Source: CATQHW01 sp965215345 (GTDB taxonomy: Bacteria > Spirochaetota > Spirochaetia > SZUA-6 > Bin103). From it: 64,000 bases of DNA. Under the pieces are notes generated by a model. That model searched no databases. It was not told the DNA's origin and saw only the letters and a list, made by a program, of their open reading frames with translations. The DNA is taken from the NCBI GenBank assembly GCA_965215345.1, contig CBDCDL010000002.1, positions 2,418,001 to 2,482,000 of the forward strand. The letters are read 5' to 3'. The translations under genes were made by a program, and so were the position numbers. Shown here piece after piece: positions 31,434-40,357 of the stretch. Each line of letters starts with the position of its first letter. Positions within the stretch are counted from its first letter, which is position 1.

Positions 31434-31447
31434 CTACCCATCGGTAG
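31434..31447. promoter_or_regulatory. Distal CTAC-N6-GTAG operator upstream of amt
   Basis: CTAC-CCATCG-GTAG, again extendable to CTACC/GGTAG, lies 30 bp centre to centre from its partner. It is 48 bp beyond the stop of the activator gene on the same strand. Confidence 0.72.
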
Positions 31448-31494
31448 GACATCAGCTCTCACAGTGCGGCACCGGCGAGAGGGCGCGTTTGCGC

Positions 31495-33024
31495 TCAGGT
31501 ACGGAAGCGGTTGGGATCGATGCCGTACTTGCGGACCCGCAGGCCCATGATGCGTTCGGTCGTTCCCAGCCGGCGGCCGGCGGCGGACAGGTTGCCGCGC
31601 GCCCACTTGAGCGCCTCTTCGATCAGCTCGCGCTCGACGCGAGCCACCATCGACTTCAGGGTTCCGCGCGGGCCGGTGCCGGTCGCGTCGGCGGTCTGCA
31701 GGCTTGGCGGCAGGTGGTGGCCGTGGATCACCTGGTCGCTGGACAGCAGGGCGGCGCGCTCGATGCAGTTCTCCAGCTCGCGCACGTTGCCGGGCCAGTG
31801 GTAGCTCATCAGCATGTCGATCGCCGGCGTGGAGATGCGGCGAACCCCGTAGCGCTCGACGAAGTGGTCGGCGAGCTGCATGATGTCGCTCTTGCGCTCG
31901 CGCAGTGGCGGGATGTGCACGGGAAACACCGCCAGGCGGTAGTACAGGTCGGCGCGGAAGGACTCCTGCTCCAGCAGCTCCTCCAGGTTGCGGTTGGTGG
32001 CGGCTATCACGCGCACGTCGCTGCGCATGGTGGAGATTCCGCCGACGCGCTCGAACTCCCGCTCTTGCAGCACCCGCAGCAGCTTCACCTGCACGTGCGG
32101 CGCCAAGTCACCGATCTCGTCCAGGAAGATCGTGCCGCCGTGCGCGATCTCGAAGCGGCCCTTGCGCGCGGCGACGGCGCCCGTGAACGCGCCCCGCTCG
32201 TGGCCGAACAACTCGCTCTCGATCACGGAGTCGGGCAGCGCGGCGACGTTGACCTTCACGAACGGACGCTCCGCGCGCGGGCTGTTGTAGTGGATGGCAT
32301 GGGCCACCAGATCCTTGCCGGTGCCGGTCTCTCCCCGCAGGAGGACGGTCGTCTCGCTGCGGGCGACCTGCTCGATGAGTCGGTAGACGGTACGCATCGC
32401 CTCCGAGTTGCCGACGATGTTGGCCGGCCGGAAGCGCGACTTCAGCTCGCCGCGCAGGCGGTCGTTCTCGGCCGCCAGCCGCTGGCGCTGCTCTTCTGCG
32501 GTCTGACGGAGCTTGACCGCCTGCGCGATCATCGACGCGACGATCGACAGCAGCCTGACGATGTCTTCCGAGGCGTCCGGGTCCGCCAGGCGGCCGGTGG
32601 CCAGCGCGCCGACGACCTGGTTGCCGAGCTTGATCGGTACGCAGGTGAATGACTCCCCGGCCGCGCGGCCGGTGTCGATGGCGCCGGTGCGGTTGAGGAA
32701 CAGCGGCTCGGCCGCCACGTCGGGGACAGAGACCGGCTGCCCGTTCTGGATGACGCGGCCGATGATGCCCTCGCCGATCCGGTAGCGGCCGCGCTCGCGC
32801 TGCAGTTCGGAAAGACCCAGAGCGGCCTCGATCGAGATCTCGCCGGTCTCGCGATTGAGCAGTCCCAGCACGCCGATGCGGACGCCAAGCCGGCTGCGCA
32901 ACACCTCCAGCACCGGACCGAGCACCTCGCGCAGATCCAGGCTCTCGTCGAGGATCCGGCTGATGTGGAACAGCAGGGTCAACTCGCGTACATCGCCGCG
33001 CACGCCGTCCGGAGGTCCGGTCAT
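31495..33024 (-). CDS. NifA-like sigma-54-dependent activator (GAF, AAA+, Fis-type HTH)
   Basis: The 509-residue protein has a GAF domain (about 15-175), an AAA+ sigma-54 contact domain (about 205-440) with Walker A GETGTGKD, the GAFTGA loop and LDEIGDL Walker B, and a C-terminal Fis-type helix-turn-helix (GNLSAAGRRLGTTERIMGLR). GAF plus this HTH resembles NifA/AnfA rather than NtrC, which has a receiver domain. The ATG at 33024 is chosen since the upstream 29 residues look noncoding. It lies just upstream of amt on the same strand. No nif structural gene is visible, so nitrogen fixation is not implied; control of glnA and amt-glnK is my inference. Confidence 0.9.
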   Translation of the reverse strand: MTGPPDGVRGDVRELTLLFHISRILDESLDLREVLGPVLEVLRSRLGVRIGVLGLLNRETGEISIEAALGLSELQRERGRYRIGEGIIGRVIQNGQPVSVPDVAAEPLFLNRTGAIDTGRAAGESFTCVPIKLGNQVVGALATGRLADPDASEDIVRLLSIVASMIAQAVKLRQTAEEQRQRLAAENDRLRGELKSRFRPANIVGNSEAMRTVYRLIEQVARSETTVLLRGETGTGKDLVAHAIHYNSPRAERPFVKVNVAALPDSVIESELFGHERGAFTGAVAARKGRFEIAHGGTIFLDEIGDLAPHVQVKLLRVLQEREFERVGGISTMRSDVRVIAATNRNLEELLEQESFRADLYYRLAVFPVHIPPLRERKSDIMQLADHFVERYGVRRISTPAIDMLMSYHWPGNVRELENCIERAALLSSDQVIHGHHLPPSLQTADATGTGPRGTLKSMVARVERELIEEALKWARGNLSAAGRRLGTTERIMGLRVRKYGIDPNRFRT

Positions 33025-33087
33025 CGTCACACACAGGGCATGAGCCGGCAGAGTACTGTCAAGCTCCCCCGCCGGCCGTGGAGTGCG

Positions 33088-33125
33088 ACCGGACTTTCGT
33101 GGCCGTGACACCGGACTTTCGTGGC
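33088..33125. repeat. Two 16-bp direct repeats 22 bp apart
   Basis: ACCGGACTTTCGTGGC occurs at 33088-33103 and again at 33110-33125. The period of 22 bp is two helical turns. They lie in the 325-bp gap between the activator and the aminotransferase. They might be protein-binding sites or the remains of a mobile-element end; no transposase sequence is near. Confidence 0.6.
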
Positions 33126-33132
33126 GATAAAC

Positions 33133-33160
33133 GACGCCCGCCGCACATTCGGCGGGCGTC
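33133..33160. terminator. Perfect 11-bp GC-rich hairpin in a divergent intergenic gap
   Basis: GACGCCCGCCG pairs with CGGCGGGCGTC around a CACATT loop. No gene in the window ends into it, which is odd for a terminator. It may end a small untranslated transcript or be left over from a lost element. The rest of 33025-33313 shows no gene. Confidence 0.4.
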
Positions 33161-33313
33161 TGTCGATGTCGCCGTGGTCAGCGGCGACAAGGTCCGATGG
33201 AGGCCGCTACCATACCGACTCCCGTTCGCGGCGTCAACGTAGGAAGTTGAAACGTTGAAAGCCGGTTTCGGCCTTGCCACCCGTCAAATAGCCGAAGCGA
33301 AGCGCGCTAATCG

Positions 33314-33342
33314 TTGACCGCGGAATGCCCCGGCCGTATCCT
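33314..33342 (+). promoter_or_regulatory. Putative promoter of the aminotransferase-lipoprotein pair
   Basis: TTGACC at 33314-33319 and TATCCT at 33337-33342 are 17 bp apart (five and four matches of six). The predicted start, about seven bases after the -10, falls on the GTG start codon at 33350, implying a leaderless message. Confidence 0.55.
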
Positions 33343-33349
33343 CCGCTGC

Positions 33350-34693
33350 GTGTCCGAGACATCCGCCATCCATCCGCTTGCCGCAGAGCTCAACCGGGTT
33401 CTGGAGCCCACGGCGATAGGCCGCTCACTCTCCGGACTGGGCCAGCGCCTGTACTTCCCCAAGGGGGTCGTTGCCCAGTCCGCGGAAGCGGCCGAGCATG
33501 CCGACCGCTTCAATGCGACCGTCGGGCTGGCCGCCAGCGGCGGCGAGCCGATGCACCTTCCGGCGATCGCCGATCGTCTGCCCGGACTGACCGCCGAGGA
33601 GGCGTTCGCGTACGCGCCGACCGCCGGGATATCCGCGCTTCGGGACCGCTGGGCGGAAGAGCTGCACGCCAAGAACCCTTCGCTGAGATCGGCCGTGTCG
33701 CGGCCGGTCGTGACGGCGGGCCTTACCGCGGGGATCGGCCTGGCTGCCGACCTGTTCGTGGATGCCGATGATCCGGTACTGCTGCCGGACCTGGTCTGGG
33801 GCAATTACCGATTGATCATGGGCGAACGGCGCGGCGCCCGCGTCGAGGGCTACCCGTTCTTCGCCGGGGATCGCATGGACCTGGACGCCGTGCAACGGAC
33901 TCTCGCCCGACATCAGGCGGGGGCCAAGGTCGTGGCGATGTTCAACTTCCCACACAACCCGACCGGCTATTCACCGAACCGGGTGGAAGCGGAACGCCTG
34001 ACCGCGATCCTGGCCGCGGCGGCCGAGCGCGGCGTGCAGCTCGTGGCGCTGATCGACGACGCCTATCACGGTCTGTTCTACGAAGAGGAGACGCTCAAGG
34101 AGTCGCTGTTCGCCCTCCTCGCGGACCTGCATCCGAACCTGCTGGCGATCAAGATCGACGGACCGACGAAGGAAGAATACGTCTGGGGCTTCCGGATCGG
34201 CTTCGTCACCGTCGGCGCCGCCGGCCTGGGCGACGAGCACTATCGGGCGTTCGAGCAGAAGGCGATGGCGGCCATCCGCTCCACGGTGTCCAGCGCCAAC
34301 CGGATGGCGCAGCACCTGGTGCTGGCCGCCCTGGACCACCCCGAGCACGCAAGTCAGCGTGACGCCAACCAGGAAGAGCTGCGGCGTCGCTACATGACCA
34401 CGTTCCGTGAGGTCGGCAGGCGGTCGAGCGCGGCGATCCGGCCGCTGCCGTTCAACTCCGGCTACTTCATGTGCTTCCACCTGCCGGACGGGACCGCGGA
34501 GGAAGTGCGGCGCTACCTCCTGCACGAGCGCGGCATCGGCACGATCTCGGTCGACGCCGATCACCTGCGGGTGGCGTTCGCGGGCGTCGAAACCGCCGAC
34601 CTGCCGGAGCTCTATGCCGAGATCTACGCCGCCGCCGAACGGTGTGCGGCGCAGGCCGAACCGCCGGAAGGTGTCACGGCGGCGAGCGGTTGA
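33350..34693 (+). CDS. PLP-dependent aminotransferase, fold type I
   Basis: This 447-residue protein has the fold-type I layout: FNFPHNPTGYSP (NNPTG-like), LIDDAYHGLFYEEE with the PLP-ring aspartate, and the lysine of DGPTKEEYVWGFRIG preceding the GxRxG segment. I cannot assign the substrate; the sequence is closer to the LL-DAP or aromatic aminotransferase type than to HisC. The GTG at 33350 (VSETSAIHPL) fits the domain start better than a TTG at 33314 that lies inside the promoter. Its stop overlaps the start of the lipoprotein gene. Confidence 0.85.
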   Translation: MSETSAIHPLAAELNRVLEPTAIGRSLSGLGQRLYFPKGVVAQSAEAAEHADRFNATVGLAASGGEPMHLPAIADRLPGLTAEEAFAYAPTAGISALRDRWAEELHAKNPSLRSAVSRPVVTAGLTAGIGLAADLFVDADDPVLLPDLVWGNYRLIMGERRGARVEGYPFFAGDRMDLDAVQRTLARHQAGAKVVAMFNFPHNPTGYSPNRVEAERLTAILAAAAERGVQLVALIDDAYHGLFYEEETLKESLFALLADLHPNLLAIKIDGPTKEEYVWGFRIGFVTVGAAGLGDEHYRAFEQKAMAAIRSTVSSANRMAQHLVLAALDHPEHASQRDANQEELRRRYMTTFREVGRRSSAAIRPLPFNSGYFMCFHLPDGTAEEVRRYLLHERGIGTISVDADHLRVAFAGVETADLPELYAEIYAAAERCAAQAEPPEGVTAASG

Positions 34694-35493
34694 TCCGCTC
34701 GCCCGCGGCGCGGGCGCTGCTCGCCCTGGCCCTTGCCTGCTTCCTGGGGGCCTGCACGGGGTCGTCCAGGACGCTCGTCCATGTCGACACCGCCCACGCC
34801 GATGTAGCCGTCTACGGGGAGCGCTACAATCTCTCCCAGGATCGGTACCGGGTCGTGACCCGCTTCGCCGACGCTCCTGCCGAGTCGCTCGCGCACGGTG
34901 GCAGCGATGCCGACGTTCTGATCGGTCCGGGCCTTGCGGGCCGCGATCTGGCGGAAGCGTTGTTGCCCCTGGACGGCCTGGTCGAGTTCTTCCTGACCGA
35001 CCTGCATCGGTTCCTGGACATTCCTGCCGAGCGCCGCGACCTGCTCGCCATGCGCTGGCTGGGGAGCCGGGAGGGACTGCGGGCGGGCGACGACCTGACC
35101 TACGTGGCGATCCGTGCCCGTGCGCCCAACGCGCGCGGCGCACAGGCGTTCCTGCTCTGGCTGTTCGAGCCTGCCACGCAGGCGGCGCTGCTCGAGCTCG
35201 GCCGGCGCGAGCAACTCACGGGGTTCGGCATCGCCAGCGGACTGCCGGCCCTGGTGGAGGCGGCAAGGCACGATTTGGCCACGCATTATCCGGCGCTGGT
35301 CGGGCGCGTCCCGAGCGCGGCCGAGCTGCACGCTCCGGCGGCGCTCGGCGCCGACCGGGCGCGGCTGCGCGAGGCGGTGGTGCTGCCGTGGCTGTGGGCC
35401 GAAACCCGAGGTGCCGAACAGCCGGCATTGGCCGATGCCGTGGCGGTAGCGGCGCGCGGACGGGGCGGTGCAGGCGGCCCCGGGAAACCTTGA
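34690..35493 (+). CDS. Lipoprotein, possibly a shortened solute-binding protein
   Basis: Translation probably begins at the TTG at 34690, overlapping the aminotransferase stop. The first 20 or so residues form a lipoprotein signal (ALLALALACFLGAC) with Cys as the anchor. The mature part (SDADVLIGPGLAG, LLPLDGLVEFF, NARGAQAFLLWLFEPATQ) recalls family-1 extracellular solute-binding proteins, but at 267 residues it lacks much of the usual about 420. The next gene is a sugar-type ABC ATPase. A role in uptake is a guess; it could also be a decayed receptor. Confidence 0.65.
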   Translation: MIRSPAARALLALALACFLGACTGSSRTLVHVDTAHADVAVYGERYNLSQDRYRVVTRFADAPAESLAHGGSDADVLIGPGLAGRDLAEALLPLDGLVEFFLTDLHRFLDIPAERRDLLAMRWLGSREGLRAGDDLTYVAIRARAPNARGAQAFLLWLFEPATQAALLELGRREQLTGFGIASGLPALVEAARHDLATHYPALVGRVPSAAELHAPAALGADRARLREAVVLPWLWAETRGAEQPALADAVAVAARGRGGAGGPGKP

Positions 35494-35591
35494 CCGCCTC
35501 GTTGACATGGGCAAGAACGGCCGGTAGGCTTGCCGGGAATAACCTAATCTGCCGTGGTGTGGGTCCTCATGCCCGGCCAGGAGAAAGACAC

Positions 35592-36704
<1,113 letters not shown>

Positions 36705-36734
36705 CGGAAACGGAAGGAAGGTTAGGGCGAACTC

Positions 36735-39700
36735 ATGACCAAGCACCCGGTCACCAGGTGGTACCGCCTCGCGATCGCTGCCGTAGTACCGCTGGTGCTT
36801 ACGGTCTGTTACACGCCACCCGACGCAATCGATTCGATTTCCGATCTCGGCAATGTCAAAATCGCGGTGCCGTCGACGACGGCGATCGCCGCGGCCGAAC
36901 CGGCGCCCCCGATCCGGCCGGAGATGGCAGGCGTGGCCCTTGCCCAACCGTCCCAGCCCGCTCCGGACGCGGGCCTGATCGGCCCGGATGGCACGGCGAC
37001 CCTTGCCGCGCGCATGGAACCGTCACGCCCGTCGCATCCGGCGGTACTGGCCATGGTGCCGACGGGCGAAGTGGGGGTGCCTGGGACGCCGATGGGCGTC
37101 GGGGCCGACGGGACGCCTGATCAGGGCACGGAGATGGAGCCCTCGGCGCCGGCGCATCCGGTGACGCTGGCGGTGGTGCCGGGGGGTGAGCCCGCGGTAC
37201 CGGGAACGCCGGTCGGTGCGGGAGCCGACGGTACGGCGATGCAGGCAGCGTACGTTGTGCCGATGGCGCCGGGCCATCCGGTGATGGTTGCCGGGGCGGT
37301 CGGCACGCCGGGCGAGGTTGGAGTGCCGGTTGGCGCGGGAGCCGACGGTACGGCGCTGCAGGCAGCGTACGTTGTGCCGATGGCGCCGGGCCATCCGGTG
37401 ATGGTTGCCGGGGCGGTCGGCGCGCCGGGTGAGATTGGAGTGCCGGTTGGCGCGGGAGCCGACGGTACGGCGCTGCAGGCGGCGTCCGTTGCGCCGGTGC
37501 GTCCGGGCCATCCGATGATGGTTGCCGGGGCGATTGGCGTGCCGGGTGAGATTGGAGTGCCGGTTGGCGTAGGGGCCGAAGGTACGGCGCTGCAGGCGGC
37601 GTCCGTAGCGCCGGTGCGTCCGGGTCATCCGGTGATGGTTGCCGGGGCGGTCGGTACGCCGGGTGAGATTGGAGTGCCGGTTGGCGTAGGGGCCGAAGGT
37701 ACGGCGCTGCAGGCGGCGTCCGTAGCGCCGGTGCGTCCGGGCCATCCGGTGATGGTTGCCGGGGCGATTGGCGTACCGGGTGAGGTTGGAGTGCCGGTTG
37801 GCGTAGGGGCCGAAGGTACGGCGCTGCAGGCGGCGTCCGTAGCGCCGGTGCGTCCGGGCCATCCGGTGATGGTCGCCGGGGCGGTCGGTACGCCGGGTGA
37901 GATTGGAGTGCCGGTTGGCGTAGGGGCCGAAGGTACGGCGCTGCAGGGAGCGTCCGTTGCGCCGGTGCGTCCGGGCCATCCGGTGATGGTCGCCGGGGCG
38001 ATTGGCGTACCGGGTGAGGTTGGAGTGCCGGTTGGCGTAGGGGCCGAAGGTACGGCGCTGCAGGCGGCGTCCGTTGCACCGGCGCGTCCGGGCCATCCGG
38101 TGATGGTTGCCGGGGCGATTGGCGTACCGGGCGAGGTTGGATTGCCGGTTGGCGTGGAGGCTGACGGTACGGCGCTGCAGGCGGCGTCCGTTGCGCCGGT
38201 GCGTCCGGGTCATCCGGTGATGGTTGCCGGGGCGATTGGCGTACCGGGTGAGATTGGAGTGCCGGTTGGTGCGGGAGCCGAAGGTACGGCGCTGCAGGCG
38301 GCGTCCGTTGCGCCGGTGCGTCCGGGTCATCCGGTGATGGTTGCCGGGGCGGTCGGTACGCCGGGTGAGATTGGAGTGCCGGTTGGAGTAGGGGCCGAAG
38401 GTACGGCGCTGCAGGCGGCGTCCGTTGCGCCGGTGCGTCCGGGCCATCCGGTGATGGTTGCCGGGGCGGTCGGTACGCCGGGTGAGATTGGAGTGCCGGT
38501 TGGCGTTGGGGCCGAAGGTACGGCGCTGCAGGCGGCGTCCGTTGCGCCGGTGCGTCCGGGTCATCCGGTGATGGTCGCCGGGGCGGTCGGTACGCCGGGT
38601 GAGATTGGAGTGCCGGTTGGCGTTGGGGCCGAAGGTACGGCGCTGCAGGGAGCGTCCGTTGCGCCGGTGCGTCCGGGCCATCCGGTGATGGTCGCCGGGG
38701 CGGTCGGTACGCCGGGTGAGATTGGAGTGCCGGTTGGCGTAGGGGCCGAAGGTACGGCGCTGCAGGCGGCGTCCGTTGCGCCGGTGCGCCCGGGTCATCC
38801 TGCGATGACCGCGCAGGCCATGGGCGTGCCTGGCGCGCTGGATGTTCCGGTAGGAGCCGGCGACGGTGGGGCGCCGTTGCTCGCCTTGCAGTTGGAGCCG
38901 CCTCGACCGGCGCATCCTGAGGCGCCGGCAGCGTCGCTGCTCGCCGCGCTGGCCGAACCGGCAGCACCCTTGGGCGCAGACGGAGCGGACGACGTGCGTG
39001 ACCGCGCCGGAGCCGTGCCGCCCTTGGCGCCACCGCATCCGGCGATGGACTGGTCGGTGCCCGCAGTGGCGGCGCAACCGGCGCCTGCGGGCGCGGCGGG
39101 ACCGTCGGTCGTCACGGGTCCGACCGACGCCGACTTCGACCGGGTGCGCGTGCTCATCGCACGTGCCGAAGAGGTCGACGCCGACTTCTACGACCCGCAG
39201 AACCTGAACGCGGCCCGCGAGACTCTGGCCCTTGCCGAACGCATTCGCATGTCCGATCCGGTCGGATCGCACGTGGCGTTGGCGGTGGCCGAAGCGCGGG
39301 CGACGGAAGCGTTCGAGAATGCGGTGCGTCTGACCGCGGAGCGGCTGCGCAAGCTGCTGGCGGAACGCCTCGAGGAGCTGCGGGAGATCCAGGCGGATCT
39401 CTGGGTGCCGGTTTCCTTCCAGGAGATGGTCGACGCCGTGCAGCGCGTCGAAGAGCTGTTCGCAGCGGACGATCTGTTCGGCGCGTACGAGCTGGCGCTG
39501 GCGACCGCGGACGACATGCTCGCGTTGCGTGATTCGCTGCTCGATCGGCTGGAGCTGTTGTACGGCCGGCGGGCGGAGACGGAGCGCTGCCTTGCCGCGG
39601 CGCAGAAACTCGACACGAGCACCTGGACAGCCTCCAGGCTTGCGGAGCTGCAGTCGCTGTACGGGCAGCTCAACACGTTCTACCTGGCCGGTCTGGAGGC

Positions 39701-40310
39701 CATGCAGAGCTACCGGCTGGCCGACGCCGAAGAGGCGTTCGGCGCCGCGGTAGAGGTATGTCGCAGGCTGATGGCGGTGGCCGACGACGCCTACATGGAC
39801 CTGATGGAGCGGGCCGCCGCGTTGATGAAGGCGGTGATGGAGGAAATCGAGGAAGCGTCGAAGCTGCATGTCGTGACCGAGACGGGCGATGTGATCAGGC
39901 CGCAGCCGTGGAACGGCCAGGAGGTGCTGGACCAGCTCCGCGCCGGTGGCGCGCAACGCGACGCGCTCCTCGACGGAGTCGATCGCGCGGGCCAGAACGA
40001 CCTGCAGACGGCGCAGGGGCTCTGGATGGAAGGAGTGGCCGAGTTCGACGACGAGAAGTACGGACAGGCCATCAGCCTCTTCGAGGACGCGCGACGCTAC
40101 CTGGAGCGCTACAAGTTCTACGTGATGCTCGGCATCCATACCGTGCGGTTGATACCGGAGCGGCGCGAGAGCCTGTGGCGCATCGCGGAGTACCCGCAGT
40201 GGTACGGCGATCCGTTCCTGTGGCCGAGGATCTGGCGGCGCAACCGTGACCTGATCCAGAACCCCGACCTGATCTACCCGGGCTGGCAGTTGATCATCCC
40301 GGCCCTCTGA
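36735..40310 (+). CDS. Exported repeat protein with 39-residue repeats, helical domain and C-terminal LysM
   Basis: The 1191-residue product starts with a signal peptide (LAIAAVVPLVLTVCY) that may end in a relaxed spirochaetal lipobox. Residues about 64-182 hold degenerate copies and 183-689 hold 13 near-identical copies of a 39-residue Gly/Pro/Val-rich repeat (core GEIGVPVGVGAEGTALQAAS), with decayed copies after it. Residues about 790-1130 are charged helices, probably coiled coil. The end (RESLWRIAEYPQWYGDPFLW, then NPDLIYPGWQLIIP) is a LysM-type peptidoglycan-binding motif as seen in treponemal proteins. It is likely an envelope protein anchored to the wall; the role of the repeat is unknown. 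Confidence 0.88.
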   Translation: MTKHPVTRWYRLAIAAVVPLVLTVCYTPPDAIDSISDLGNVKIAVPSTTAIAAAEPAPPIRPEMAGVALAQPSQPAPDAGLIGPDGTATLAARMEPSRPSHPAVLAMVPTGEVGVPGTPMGVGADGTPDQGTEMEPSAPAHPVTLAVVPGGEPAVPGTPVGAGADGTAMQAAYVVPMAPGHPVMVAGAVGTPGEVGVPVGAGADGTALQAAYVVPMAPGHPVMVAGAVGAPGEIGVPVGAGADGTALQAASVAPVRPGHPMMVAGAIGVPGEIGVPVGVGAEGTALQAASVAPVRPGHPVMVAGAVGTPGEIGVPVGVGAEGTALQAASVAPVRPGHPVMVAGAIGVPGEVGVPVGVGAEGTALQAASVAPVRPGHPVMVAGAVGTPGEIGVPVGVGAEGTALQGASVAPVRPGHPVMVAGAIGVPGEVGVPVGVGAEGTALQAASVAPARPGHPVMVAGAIGVPGEVGLPVGVEADGTALQAASVAPVRPGHPVMVAGAIGVPGEIGVPVGAGAEGTALQAASVAPVRPGHPVMVAGAVGTPGEIGVPVGVGAEGTALQAASVAPVRPGHPVMVAGAVGTPGEIGVPVGVGAEGTALQAASVAPVRPGHPVMVAGAVGTPGEIGVPVGVGAEGTALQGASVAPVRPGHPVMVAGAVGTPGEIGVPVGVGAEGTALQAASVAPVRPGHPAMTAQAMGVPGALDVPVGAGDGGAPLLALQLEPPRPAHPEAPAASLLAALAEPAAPLGADGADDVRDRAGAVPPLAPPHPAMDWSVPAVAAQPAPAGAAGPSVVTGPTDADFDRVRVLIARAEEVDADFYDPQNLNAARETLALAERIRMSDPVGSHVALAVAEARATEAFENAVRLTAERLRKLLAERLEELREIQADLWVPVSFQEMVDAVQRVEELFAADDLFGAYELALATADDMLALRDSLLDRLELLYGRRAETERCLAAAQKLDTSTWTASRLAELQSLYGQLNTFYLAGLEAMQSYRLADAEEAFGAAVEVCRRLMAVADDAYMDLMERAAALMKAVMEEIEEASKLHVVTETGDVIRPQPWNGQEVLDQLRAGGAQRDALLDGVDRAGQNDLQTAQGLWMEGVAEFDDEKYGQAISLFEDARRYLERYKFYVMLGIHTVRLIPERRESLWRIAEYPQWYGDPFLWPRIWRRNRDLIQNPDLIYPGWQLIIPAL
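37281..38801 (+). repeat. 13 tandem copies of a 117-bp coding repeat
   Basis: Thirteen in-frame units of exactly 117 bp encode 39 residues each, with only a few differences per unit (A/S, V/I, T/V and G/A swaps). Two alternating versions, AVGTPGEI and AIGVPGEV/I, suggest growth by duplication of unit pairs. Copy number may vary between strains and is easily miscounted in assembly. Confidence 0.95.
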
Positions 40311-40357
40311 GGCACGGAGGGGCTGCCAGGCTCTGCCTGGCACTGACAGAGCCCACG

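Noticed and set aside
31495..33024. Calling the activator NtrC or proof of nitrogen fixation
   Set aside because: It has a GAF domain and no receiver domain, so it is not NtrC; no nif structural genes are in the window.
37281..38801. Tandem repeats considered as a CRISPR array
   Set aside because: Units are contiguous 117-bp in-frame coding repeats with no spacers and no cas genes near.
36856..40343. Very long open frames opposite the repeat protein (725 and 1106 residues, Arg/His/Pro-rich)
   Set aside because: They mirror the 117-bp repeat unit and exist because the repeat lacks stops in those frames; composition is implausible and the plus-strand protein has signal, helical and LysM parts.
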